Shown here: positions 42,053 through 53,289 of the stretch, piece after piece
Numbering within the stretch: the first letter of the stretch is position 1
Layout of the letters: each line of letters begins with the position of its first letter
Assembly: GCF_000340215.1 (NCBI RefSeq)
Contig: NW_006921549.1
Location: 566,001-630,000, forward strand
Direction of reading: 5' to 3'
DNA: 64,000 nucleotides
Source: Pseudocercospora fijiensis CIRAD86
Taxonomy: Eukaryota > Ascomycota > Dothideomycetes > Mycosphaerellales > Mycosphaerellaceae
Notes under the pieces: generated by a model
What the model was told of the DNA's origin: nothing
Seen by the model: the letters and a program-made list of their open reading frames with translations, nothing else
The model's database searches: none
Program-made: the position numbers and the translations under genes

Positions 42053-42325
42053 TCCGCCAAATCTGCCCAAATCCCGCCCACTTTCACCAAATCCGCCCAA
42101 TTTGCCCAAATCCCGCCCACTTTGCCTAAAGTTGTCCTTTTTCCCAACTTCTCCCTTCTCTCATTGAACAGACTGGCCTACTCTTCCCAAGTTCGCGCGC
42201 CTTATTAACTAGATTCCCCTACTTTGACCAAACTCGCTCCCATTGACCGAATCTGCCTACTTGGACCGAATCTGCCCACTTCGCCCAAATTGGCCCACTT
42301 TGCCCCAAAATCCACCTTTTTTTTC
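42053..42325 (+). repeat. Degenerate CCCAAAT/GCCCACTTT array
   Basis: About 20 imperfect units of 10-13 bp (CCCAAATC, CGCCCACTTT, GACCGAATCTGCC) follow one another. The array is interrupted at 42,125-42,215. It is pyrimidine/A-rich on the plus strand. Confidence 0.7.
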
Positions 42326-43090
42326 TCCCCCCTTCGCCCTCCTCCGCATTGACTACATTCGCCAAGCAAGAACCCGCCCATCTCGACAGCGAAAGTGTCA
42401 AAGCAAGCGATGAGGGTGAGGGATTTGGGCGCCCCGCCCGTCCCGGCGAAATCACGATTCTCAATGCGAGACTCCGCCATATTTCACACCTTGCTCAAGT
42501 TCTCGGCAACTTAGGGCAAGTTGGTATACGAAGCAGTATATCCTAGGATAGAATACTCGATTGCTCCTGTGATCGAGGATGAAGAGTGGGTGTATCTCTT
42601 TTCTGCTCACGGTGAAACATCAACAATCGATTCTGGTTAACGACGAGTCCCATGAAGATGACAAGAGCAATACCTGCGTGCGAGCGACATTGGGTGAATC
42701 GCTGGGTGGGTCGCTGTACCGGGTGTTTTGTCTTTTTGGCTGCCATTTTCATCACGACGGGAAAGGTCATCTCTGTATTCGGAGAGCGCTGACGGACGGC
42801 TTGACGCTGCCGATCACCACGTCGTCGTCTCAGCATTCACACAGGACGGGAAAGCCGTACACAGGTGCCGACAGCTGTCATGTCGTACGTCTGCGAATGA
42901 CCAAAGCATCGCAGGTCAAGGTCAGTGTCAACAGGAGCAGAGCAGGCATAGACATGAAAGCCTTCTCCATATCTCACATTGGCCAACAGGATACCTCGAA
43001 GGCTGTTATCCTTTGGGTCATCATCGGTCTCCGGCGTGTGGTATTTGCAGCATTTCGGCGCAAGCTCATGGACCTTCACCCCATCAATCT
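42326..43090. other. No gene seen
   Basis: Overlapping short ORFs in several frames on both strands; none supported. Confidence 0.4.
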
Positions 43091-43200
43091 CATATCTCCA
43101 TTTCATCAGCAGCTTTCGGTTTGAGTGCGAGGGGTTTTTGGTGTGCGAGGTGGTGGGCTCTTTCCAACAATTTCAGGTAGGCTCGTTCCAATCCGACAAG
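43091..43200 (-). repeat. Dispersed repeat family A, inverted copy
   Basis: On the minus strand: TTGTTGGAAAGAGCCCACC, then CTCGCACACCAAAAACC, CTCGCACTCAAAC and GAAATGGAGATATG, as in the other family A copies. Confidence 0.7.
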
Positions 43201-43901
43201 CACGCGTGGAGATCCACACTTCCGCCATTCCATGTACGAGGCAATGTGCAGAAGATCCGAGAACCGATCGACGCTGGAATCCACGGGCAAGGACGATTGA
43301 TGTCACCCTGCGGGAGGTGTAAGATGGAAGGTATGAGGACAGGTGGAAGGGGGAAGGTGGTCTACAAGAAGAGCCCGAGAAAGGATTCAGGTCAGCTGAA
43401 GAAGCGCATTGTGGTGCTCTTCGACGTTTCATGGGTTCTCATCTAACGTTGCTTCACAGTACTACGGGTCAATTCAGCACCGAGAGCGCCCACCCAACTC
43501 TGTACTGAGGCCGTGGGAAGCCTTCGCATTTGTCTCAATCCTCCTCATGCCTTTTGAAGATGATGGATCGAGCTGGCCTCCGCTCACCACCGTTCCTCCT
43601 ACTCAATGTGGTCATCTCGTTGCCGTGGTCCGGATCGTGGTGATACTTAAGAAAGAAGTCCACATGCAATGCTTGATGGCTCAACATAGCTCTGCTCACC
43701 CTCCCACGTAGCCTGAAGTCACCAAAAACTTCGAGTACACGCTATACCCATAATCCAAACCTCGCCACTAATCGCAGATCGTTTTGAAGCGGATGTGACG
43801 CACGACCGGACATGTCTCCTGACGTCTGGCAACCAGAGTTGAAAGCCAGACGCTGTCCAAAGTTCGTGATCTTGCATTCGCCCTCCTTTATGCTCGAGAC
43901 G
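43201..43901. other. No gene seen
   Basis: Short ORFs only. A GT-rich segment near 43,320-43,390 has no clear feature. Confidence 0.35.
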
Positions 43902-44064
43902 ACGCCAGTGCTTCCAGGAGAATCGTGTCTGATCTGGAACTCCTGCGTATAATGGATTGAGAAGTCGAGAAGCTGAGAAGGACCACGCCAATGCTTCCAG
44001 GACCGTCGAGTCTGCTCTGGAACTCCTGCGTGTAATGGATTGAGAAGTCGAGAAGTTGAGATGC
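43902..44064 (+). repeat. Tandem duplication, 83-bp period
   Basis: Two copies begin ACGCCAGTGCTTCCAGGA and ACGCCAATGCTTCCAGGA and share GGAACTCCTGCGT and AATGGATTGAGAAGTCGAGA. Confidence 0.92.
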
Positions 44065-44671
44065 TGGTGAGTAGCTATTATATAGTATCTCCTTCGCCTC
44101 CACGCAATTGTGATGAGTGTGCCTGCAGAAGAGAGAAGCTCACTACACCAATATCCCAAGGTCCGTGGGGAGTTACTGACCCACGAGATCTTGACCTTCC
44201 GCGTTCTTGCGTCAGAGTAGATCTAGTTGGAATATTTGGTTGCAGATGCGAAGAAGGCAAAGGCATGCACCCATCTTGTATGCGTTTTCCCGCAAAAGAA
44301 GCTCCTTCTGCAACCCTGGCAATCAAAAAACAAATTGCCATACGTCACTGACTTGGTCGGCTGTCCGTGAGCACCCTGTAGCCAGACGGAGCAGCCCTTG
44401 AAAGTTGACTCTAGCTTCGTCACGAGCGATGGCACCTGTCTGACCTTGCTTCCTATATACGGCGAGCCACATCGTCTCTGCGGCTCCCACTAGACAATCA
44501 CTACCAAAGGGAGGCATGACGAGTGGCCAGGATGGTGAAAAGCATGGACTGCCGAGGCTTGAATCGTCCCAGTCGACCATGGCGTATGGCGAGCACTGTT
44601 GGGCTGCTACACTCCCTACCATGTCGACAACTTGGCCGAAGTGGAGCTTTGTCTTTCCAATACTCATATTG
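44065..44671. other. No gene seen
   Basis: Short ORFs only. Confidence 0.35.
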
Positions 44672-45455
44672 CTATGCAGCTGCAGATGCGATTGGATGAC
44701 GAGTGTTCTCCCATAAGGAGATGGCGGGGATGATTTTGAGGACGAGGTGACTCTTCAGGAAGAGTGCATTCGCTAGGCGACGCCAGGAGGATGCCTGATG
44801 AGAAAAAAAAATGCCGAAGTCACCAGAGCTCAGGCTTCGGGCAAAGATTGGAGATGTAATCATGCCAGAAATATAATTCCAATCGGCTTGAGGTATTGTG
44901 AGGGTGGCACGTCTCGATATTTGTCGCGCTGCTATTGTGCATGTAGACTGATGAAGGATCCCAAAGATGTCAAGTTCGACACTTGGCAGGTCGGCGGCCG
45001 AGTGCAGCTCTCTTATGGCGAGCAGAGGAACGATGTATGGGACAGCCAATTGCCCCGATCTAGCACTTGCTGCCGTAGTGCTGTCGACATTGGACTTGTT
45101 GCTCACTGCTGCTACGCTGGGCTCGCCGGATGGAACCACATTTTGGCCCAAGTGGGCCGTGAAATCTTGGGACAGGTGCATGTTGGCGGCAGAAGCCTCC
45201 GACATGTATAGGTGGGTCATAATTCGCTGCTGGCATGCAGATTGAGATGACCGCACTGTCATCGCAGCATCTGCCGTGCGGTGCACCGAGCGTGGGAGCT
45301 TTACTCTTCAGAATCTTGGGGCCTTTCCTCGTGAGAATCCTTGCGTATCTCGCCATAATAAGGTCTCGACGTTTGTCGTATCCCTTTTGAGTTCTTTCGC
45401 CGTCTTTGAATTCCATATCGAGAAGGTCGAGTTGCTTTCGAAGGTTGAGAGGCAT
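44672..45455 (-). pseudogene. Relic with a DMAP1-binding-like domain
   Basis: From ATG 45,455 the minus strand codes LRKQLDLLDMEFKDG and then TQKGYDKRRDLI, the pattern of the DMAP1-binding domain (a helix followed by GxxTxKGYxxRR) found at the N-terminus of fungal Cps1/DIP2-like adenylate-forming proteins. About 50 codons later the frame fails. A second minus-strand frame (45,286-44,672, +1 relative) continues with about 200 open codons of Ser/Ala-rich linker-like sequence. No AMP-binding domain follows. I read it as the broken 5' end of such a gene. A gene with an intron near 45,290 is possible but no good splice pair was seen. Confidence 0.5.
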
Positions 45456-46381
45456 GTCAGCTATCTCATATTCTTCCTTGGAAGCTATTGGATGTCGGAC
45501 TCGTTGAGTGGTCTCCGGGTTGCAGTGCTGATGGGATGCGGCACGATGCGCTCGCTGGCCCTCAGTTCAGCTATGACTGCTGGTTGGCGCAGATCTTCAT
45601 GTCGGTATCTCCATACCATGCAAGGTGGCGACATGGATTTTGGCGAGTGAAGGCTATATGCTGGGAGTATGAGTTGTAGCAAGGGACCTCAGTGCCAGAT
45701 CGAAGTGACGCTGAGGTCCTCCTTGCAATGGAGCGACCGAGATGTCGATGACAAAACTCCCCATGCCTCTGTCTGCAGGATTGCGCTTACGGGTCGCACT
45801 ATCAGACTTGACCATATCAGCTCTCATCACCCGACCTCGAAGGCATCACAGCAAGAAGGTAGGCCAAAGAGGCTCGTCTGGTCGTCAGGATACAACTTTT
45901 CAGGAAAATGGATACTGTCTGTGAGATGGACAAGCTCATAATCACACCCTGATCATCGGCCCAGAACGCAACATGAGATTTTTGTACTTTGTCGAACCCG
46001 ATATCAAGGCGGAGGGAAGGAAATCGTCATGTTTGTTGCCCGACTGACGCTTAGGTGCGTGAAGGGGTGGCCAAATACCTCTACCAGCGGCCAAATTGGA
46101 CAGCCCGACTCTTGCATCAGCAACATTCTGGCAGCGGGAATGGGGAGAAATAGACCATGATGTCTTCAACGACGATCAATATCGACTTCATTGGTATCTC
46201 GAGATCCTATCCCATCGTAGATGTCTGGAAATCTCCTGCAAAGGAGCTTCCTACGCCTCTCCTCTTCCGGTCACCCACCGGGCCGCTGCCTCCTCCTGTA
46301 ACCGAAGTATGTTACCAGTCTCTTGAAAAGCCCTTGCAAGACATCCTGCCCAGAACTCCATCTGCGGCAAGCACAGCGAGT
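45456..46381. other. No gene seen
   Basis: Short ORFs only on both strands. Confidence 0.35.
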
Positions 46382-46950
46382 CTATGCTGACTTTGAGCTT
46401 CTCTTTCGATGTGACGTATGGGTTCGTCGTGGAATTGGCAAGCGCTCGTGTCTCGTGCGCAGAAAACGATGTTGATGCTTGGCTGCATGCGTGTGAAAGG
46501 CGAAGGCGGGAGGGAGCATAGAGCGGCAATTCGTGGGCGCTGTGTCAGGCAGCTGTAGGCGATGTCTCCGAGCTGCCGGCCTCAACAGATGGACGTGCTC
46601 GCAAGCGCCCGAGACTGCCTCGTGGATGCTCAGAAGTGGGCTCAAGTCGTCGCCACCACTTCCCCTGCGTTCTGGCAGTTTCTTCGCCGTAACGCCAGGA
46701 TTTGGCTGTGCGCCGGCGTCGACGTGGGCGGGTGGCAGAGGCCCACGTGCTCGTAGCGTTGGTGAGTCCTCGCTGTCGGACGCAGAACGGTCATCGGAGC
46801 TGCCGTCAACGCTGCGAGGATCTTTATGGCTTGCGGGAGAATTGTCGCTCCCATCGGCGTCTCGCGCTTGTTGGTCGTCGTTGTCGGATTCCTCTCGCTG
46901 CTCTTGCGCCACCGTCTCTTGAGCTTCGGGCTGAGATTGGAGCCGGCCAC
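46382..46950 (-). CDS. Possible disordered-protein fragment
   Basis: A 237-codon minus-strand frame reaches to 47,095, but its upstream end overlaps a family A repeat. The part from about 46,950 to 46,382 is rich in Ser, Asp, Glu and Arg (for example SDNDDQQARDADGSDN), like a disordered protein. There is no ATG in a good position and no recognised domain. It may be a relic or a chance frame. Confidence 0.2.
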
Positions 46951-46996
46951 TATCGTTGTTAGACCAAAGGTGATGCAAGGAACTCAGTGTGGTGAA

Positions 46997-47127
46997 GTGT
47001 GGGTCAACGGCGTGGTTGTCCGATATAGAATGATGGTAGGAAAGAGCGGAGCCCACCTGCCACGCAAAGACATTGTAAGTAGAAGGAGCTCGCACAGAGA
47101 GACGCCTTGCGCTCGAACAGCAAGGAC
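46997..47127 (+). repeat. Dispersed repeat family A copy
   Basis: Contains GTGGGTC, CGATATAGAATG, GGAAAGAGCGGAGCCCACC and CTTGCGCTCGAACAGCAAGG in the family order. Confidence 0.75.
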
Positions 47128-47565
47128 CTAACTTGAATCCAATCTATGTGGTGATTGAAGCGGCCTCGACAGGAGTGTACTCAGCAGCGAAGTCTTTAGC
47201 ATGCAACTTCGCCACGATTGTCTATCTCCATAACCTGGCGATCGGGAAATTGTACTCCTGTCAACGTCAGCTCATATCGCCCCTTTCCCAGCGCGCTCGT
47301 AGACGAGCTATTTGCAAGTGGGTAGCCATCGCTGATCCTCGCAGCACAGGTAGGCCTCGTATTATCCCATTGCACAAGACCACAATGTACACCTCGGCGT
47401 CACATTTCTCTGGGAGCTCGGCTGCCTTGTGCCTCAGGGTCGAGCGGCGCTTGCGATATTTGTCTTTGATTGATGAGATAACTAGGCGTAGCATCTTTGA
47501 ACTCCTTAACCGCATCCTGGTGTAGAGGACATGTATATACGATGCAGTCTGGTCAGCTGAAGAAT

Positions 47566-47694
47566 GTTCAAAGTCGCGAATGCGGGGTATGGAGAGCTTC
47601 TGCGTCGCAAGAAGAGTATTCAAAGTCGCACTTTTGCGGTACAGAAAGCTTCTGTACCGCAATTCCTTTCATGACGTAGCCTCCCGTTCCACAA
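47566..47694 (+). repeat. Dispersed repeat family B, copy 2, with perfect hairpin
   Basis: Two half-copies: GTTCAAAGTCGCGAATG (47,566) and ATTCAAAGTCGCACTTT (47,619). The second leads into TTGCGGTACAG (47,634-47,644), loop AAAGCTT and CTGTACCGCAA (47,652-47,662), a perfect 11-bp stem. Confidence 0.85.
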
Positions 47695-47769
47695 GCTTCT
47701 GAGCCGCAAGACTCTGTGCCGCAGGACTCTGTGCCGCAGGACTTTGTGCCGCCAGACTCTGTACTGCAA
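47695..47769 (+). repeat. 15-bp array, 5 units
   Basis: Five exact-length units of type GACTCTGTGCCGCAG. The first, GCTTCTGAGCCGCAA, closely matches the right arm of the neighbouring family B hairpin. On the minus strand it codes repeats of CGTES. Confidence 0.9.
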
Positions 47770-48055
47770 GACACCTTGAAGCCGTCGGAGTCAAATTTTC
47801 CGTCTTGTCCTCTTCAAACAACCAACATTCTTCTATCCCATGCATGGTACCGGTGTCATTGCGCCAAAATGCTCAAACGTCTCGCAAGACGCCAGAAAAT
47901 CAGCTCACTACCCAACAAACAAAGCGCGAAAAGGACAATGGCGGAAACTCCTTGTCTTGGGGCAATCCAGCGACCTCAGCGACCTTGAAAGAACTATCTG
48001 ATCGTTGACAACCCTGATCAGCCAGCCCACCATCGATTCTGCGCATATAGTGACC

Positions 48056-48715
48056 TCACACAGGACATCTGCCTATGTGCAATCCGAGCGCGACCAGTCC
48101 TTCACAATCTCCGGAGACCACCCGCCATAAGCCGAGGAGCAGTTGGGCAGATTGCAAAGCATCAAGAGCAAGTCTGGGAAAGCTTGGGTGTGCCTCGCAA
48201 TAGCGGCGATGAGCGGCAGGGAAAAGATCGCTTCGTGCTCGATGAAGCAACTGAGTACGCTCCATTCGAATCTCTGCGGGATACAAGAATACAACCAAGG
48301 GCGCAACTGTGACAGGTTCGATCGACAAGTGCTTCAGATCCTTGCCTACTGCACGCAGCATGTTGGAGACCGCTTCCCATTGCTCACGATGCAAGTTGAC
48401 AGGCATCTCGGTGCGGAGAAACGACTCACAGATGCCGGGCGAGCAACGAGTCGCAGAGCTGTGACTCCCAGAAGAACATCCAACAAGCCCACTGGCCTCC
48501 GTCACGTTGGCCAATGAGATGGTGGGGTCTTGGAGTGCAGCACATAGTGGTGGGTTGAAGGGCCGGAAGATGAAATCGATCTTGTCGGTTACCAGTGCCA
48601 GTAGGGTGGGAAGATGCAGCTGGCTGTCGTCAGAGAACACAAGGTGAATGTGAAACATGCAGCTGCGGTGGGGATTGTAGCTCCCTTCTGACATGCAGAG
48701 GGATGGCAAAGGCAT
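48056..48715 (-). CDS. Possible hypothetical protein, 219 aa, or frameshifted relic
   Basis: A long minus-strand frame starts at 48,715 (MPLPSLCMSEGSYNP). Its first 140 residues, including LLRAVGKDLKHLSIEPV, look like an alpha/beta or leucine-rich fungal protein. After about 48,310 a neighbouring frame (WSVLSCFIEHEAIFSLPLIA) reads more naturally than the original one, which suggests a frameshift. No domain can be named. Confidence 0.35.
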   Translation of the reverse strand: MPLPSLCMSEGSYNPHRSCMFHIHLVFSDDSQLHLPTLLALVTDKIDFIFRPFNPPLCAALQDPTISLANVTEASGLVGCSSGSHSSATRCSPGICESFLRTEMPVNLHREQWEAVSNMLRAVGKDLKHLSIEPVTVAPLVVFLYPAEIRMERTQLLHRARSDLFPAAHRRYCEAHPSFPRLALDALQSAQLLLGLWRVVSGDCEGLVALGLHIGRCPV

Positions 48716-51700
48716 CGATTCTGCATCCGTCAGTCCACTCCTCCGCCCGAGGTCTGAGTGCTACCTGACCGGCAGCAATTTCCTCAGATGAGTGAGGCTC
48801 TGAACAACCATCGACAACAACTCATCCTCATTGCGGACGCTTCAGTTGCTTGGCTGTACGATTTCGGGGTGGTCGAGTCCCAGACTGGTCCCCACAATCC
48901 ATGATCTGACATGCTGTGCCTGTCGAAAGACTCCTTTGCGAGCATGGTCCCACCGAACTACAAGGTACCTTGAGCAAGCCTCACGGTTTGATTACTTGGC
49001 CGAATAGTTGCCCGCTGACTATCGCGTTGGTGGTTCGGTCGACGACAGCCAGGCAAGTGCGGTCGACATCCTCAAGCTTGTAGCCTTGTCAACGGCTGCG
49101 CAAGTAGCGTCGGTGTACTTCCATGGTCGCAGAGAATGGTAATGAGCTCGTAGATCTGATACGACTGACATGCTTGCATTGATTGCGTCAAAGGCCTCTT
49201 GCTGTCTAGCCGCGAGTGCACACCCTTTGTGACATGGTGCGCTTGCTTACATGTAGGCGCCGAAGTGGCTTCCATATGGAGCTTTGTCGCTGCGGTTCCG
49301 ATCCCCACCCACACGCCCAGAGGCATTCCCGAATGAAACGAACTTTTCAGACGTCAGTCGTTGTCTACGCAGTAAGATGGGTAACTGACGCATCCTCGTA
49401 GCAGTTTCATCGAGCACTGGTTTCAACTTCCAGGGCAGTCTCCTATGCAAAAGAGAGCAGATCAGCGATCCACCACCGACACTCCATCTGAATCAACAAG
49501 TCTGAATGGGGACCTTCACCGCAAGCAAATCAGGCCGCCAGCAGACTCATCCAACGAAGCTCATAACGCCAGCTGTTTCCAAGACACTGGGCGCTGCATG
49601 GCCAGCGCCGTGCTCAACCAAGATCGTGCTTCCTGTACCTCAAAGACATCCCCGAATCGACTGGGCATGGTCATAAAATGATCGTCACAGTCGCTCACGT
49701 ATGGCACATATCCACAAGCATCGCGTGTGCATATAATCAAGGGACAGCAAGCTGCATCAGAGGCCCGAGAGCCTTTATCGCTGCGTGTAGTCAAGGACTT
49801 TCCCGTTCATGGTACAGGAGATCGACAGCCTCTACGTGGCGTGATCACTCTAATGCAGAAAGACATTGCGCCGATGCTGCAAGTTTTCATGGCGGAGACA
49901 GGCCTTCATTTCCACGACTTTGTGCAGTGGCCTCGTTGCATGGGATGTTTCAGATGCCAGGTACTCCCCAGACATCAGCGACCGACTCAGCCCCAGTGCT
50001 GGATTTCGAAGATGGAATGATGCAGCCGCATGGGGAAGATGCTGGATGGCGAGCGAGGATATCGTCGATCATTCAACAGGTGCGAGGCCGATCTCCAAAA
50101 GAGCGTGACTGAATCATGACAGTTCCTAGGTGCATTGGATTGTCGACAGGGTAGTTAGAAGATCCAGTACGGAGATGTCCGCGAACGGAATGTTCTCATG
50201 GCCACTAGTCGCTGTGGCTACAGCGCTCCGTTTGACGGCCACTTGCTCAGGATTCCGCTGCTGTCCACTCGGGAACTATTGCAAACAATCACGAACATCA
50301 GACAGACGTGAGCAACTTGTCGCGGCTCATGCTGAAGTTGACATGTCCTCATCCAGCCACACCAACGGCAGTGGACCTGGACAGTAACGGTCGGGAGCTC
50401 TACAATCTGAAGGTTGGTAAAGACGTGCCTACGAGTCTTTGGCTGATGCATTGAAGGACGATTGTGCATATGCAGATGCCCTCATGCGCGCTGTTTGTCG
50501 CTTAAAACAATCTTGACTTTTACTTCGCAGCTCGTGCAAGTGTTGGGCAGCCGCCATGCGAACTGAATCATGGCCATGGCCGTTCACTGGCACGTCCTGA
50601 AGCTGGACGGGAACGAGATCCCATTCTGGCGACCTGTGATGCCATGAGCCGACCCCGACAGACTGCTATGACGCGATTCCAGTATCACTTCCGACTCGTT
50701 ACAATTGGAGAGTGTGTGCCTTGATGAATTCCCGGCCCCCATCGTCGACTTGACTCGGCCATTACGACAAATCTGCATCCATCAAAGGTGCGCCCAGCAC
50801 AACCAGCACTTGAAATCCACATCCAGGTGCGAGCAAGGAGTCTTCTCCAGCGACCTTTCCAAGGTCTGTCGCTCTGTCGAGTCGCCATGACTGCCATTCA
50901 TGACTGCCGCTCCCTGGTCGATCTCGCAGGATAAACTCCGCATCGGTGAACGACACGCCTTCGAGCAAGTGACGCAAGATGCTGGCAGCATATACATGTC
51001 TCACAATGGAGGAAGATCACAAAAGAGGAAGGGGCATGTGGCACACCGGATACTGCTGGCTTCGCTTGGTTGAGGGCGAGGATATTGGCCTGGGCTGCGG
51101 TGAAGAACATTCCAGGCCATACCGTGTTCCACCACATCATCCATACATGCTATGATTGTTCTTACGGATAGTCTCTTCTCTCTCCAGTGCTGCCCACCCA
51201 TTCTCTGAATCCTGTTCCACTCCTCGTGCGAGCGCCGGTCACTCCTCGCTTCATTGGGCCCTACAGCTCACATCCGACGTCTCAACTTCAGGCAGTTTGG
51301 TCGGACTTCAGCATATGGGAAGAGGCAAGAATGAGGTCGGCAAGATTCTTGCACCCTTTGGCACCCCGGCTGCAAATCAGTTGAGCGAAGTTCTGGAGAG
51401 CAGGCGCCGTTCCACATGAAGTGCGAGTAGTAAGCTATACTCACTCGATGACAACACCAAGAAGATTCTGAGTCCCACGACAGATTGAGTATCAAATACC
51501 AAGAGACCCGCGGAAAGTCCGAGGAGTGTTCGTCTCCAAGAGTTTCTTCCCGACGACATTGGGTCTTCAAGTACCAAAGCTAATGTAGTGCGTGGTTCAG
51601 TCGAAGGACTCGAAGCTACTCCAACGATTGAACCCTTGTCCTTCTACCCCAATCGAATGAGACGGCAATGGGGACGCAGAAGTGCAGCGTCTCGAGATTG

Positions 51701-52406
51701 CTCTGTGGGTATCAACGTCGCTAATAAAGCCTTGAATGATTTTTTTCCGGTTCCCCGAAATCTTCATACCAAATGTTATCGGCAGATTTCTTCGGGATTC
51801 TGTCTTCCACAGCCATGCTGTCGTCTTGAAGGATCAATGTCATCTTGGACGTCTCTCGAATCATCGCCTGGCTCCGACTGATCTGCCAAAAGGTCCGCAG
51901 CCATCACATCTCGAGCTTGCCAACAATGAATCAAGAGGTCAGGCTCCATCTGCTATAGTAACGCCGACAATTGGTGCTTCTATAGCGTGGCCGAGTGCGG
52001 AGAGATGTACGCGAGCTGTGCGGCAAGTGACTGACGGTTGTAGGTGTTGATGATTCTTCGGTGCGGGAGGAGGTGGTAAGCAAGGCAGTTGACGCAGAAG
52101 CACTGTCGAATGGAGCAGCAACTGTCGTTCGCTTGCGATCGAGTAAGCATAGGAGCAGCGGACTAACCGGTAGCTACGATTGCTCGCTTTCGATTCTTCT
52201 TTGGCGGCTTCCCAGCATGACCTGACGTGTTATCAACCACATGTGATGAGTGGGTAAGTACCCCCAAATATCTTTAATCAGTGGAGGGAATGCGAGTCCA
52301 TGCTTGTGAGGCATTTTGAGAGCTCCTCGTCCTGCGCCTACACCTTCTCTCCTAGCTTGCGACGGCCTTCGGGGAAGTTGATGCTGACAATGCACTTGCA
52401 CTCGCA
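48716..52406. other. Long gene-poor stretch
   Basis: Only short ORFs on both strands. The match GTGGCCGAGTGCGG near 51,989 resembles a tRNA D-arm but no tRNA follows. No repeat of note. Confidence 0.4.
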
Positions 52407-52407
52407 G

Positions 52408-53289
52408 AAAGTTCTCCAGGCCGTTTCACTTCGAAGCCCTTCTGCCTAAGATCAGCTATCCTAATGCTTTGGAGGCCGAGGACACTCCGATGGACGCACT
52501 GATGGCCGAAGCGCATCGTGATCCTGCACATCCGATTAGCAAATGTCGACGACGATCAAGCAATAGGCGATATCGAGATGTCGCCGATCAACCAAGACAA
52601 CCCCAGCAGCGACCGGGAATATCTGAGCAGTAGGATGAAGCATTTCATTGCGTATAGGCGAAACTACGACGACGTAGAGCGTCAAGACCGCTTCGAAGAT
52701 GAGCCAGCAGTGTTCTAGTCACAGGTGCCTATCAACTCCTTATCTCTTGCCGGATTGCTACCAGCATTTGATCAGCATTGCATGGATTCAATCGAAGATG
52801 AGTCGGCAGTGCCACAGTTACACGCGCCTCTCAAATCCTCGTCTTTTGCCGGACTGCTACCAGAATTTGAACATGACATGCATTCAATCGAAGAAGCACT
52901 CAATGCGGTCGATTACGAAGGTCGGCCTGCCAAGATCACTGGGCTGGACTACGCAGGTATCCGCCGAAAGTGCTTCCTGAAAACTGAACATGGGCATGAT
53001 ACAGGAGCTGTATTGTCTGTCGTACATGCTGTCCGATTTCACAGGTCAGCGTCTAAGCACACCTTCGCAGCAAGGGCTCCGTAATCATGAAGAAAGACAG
53101 AATGGACCAGACGTCGCCAACTATCTATGTAGAGTGCCGCGTCGTCTATGGTCCTCTGGACGACGATGCTTCGGTATCAAATCGGCCAAGAAGATGGTTG
53201 ATGAAGCGTTCAGAGCCGCAAAATCACCGACATTGCAAGATCGTGAGACGATCGTGAAGCTTTCGCTCGAGCAAATCATCTCACAGTAG
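52408..53289 (+). pseudogene. Decayed gene with internal tandem repeat
   Basis: It begins after a good 3' splice site (GCTGAC branch, CTCGCAG at 52,407) and reads KFSRPFHFEALLPKISYPN in one frame. It then shifts to the frame of 52,518, where the product is acidic (VDDDQAIGDIEMSP). In this frame a two-copy repeat of about 100 bp (from about 52,695 and 52,794) codes LAGLLPAF / FAGLLPEF with a following SIE(D/E) motif. A TAG at 52,716 interrupts the first copy at the place where the second copy has CAG. Further frames run to a stop at 53,289 (ending KKMVDEAF...LEQIISQ). Product unknown. Confidence 0.5.

Noticed and set aside
51985..52040. tRNA-Ser-like gene (GTGGCCGAGTGCGG)
   Set aside because: No acceptor stem, anticodon arm or T-arm follows in register.
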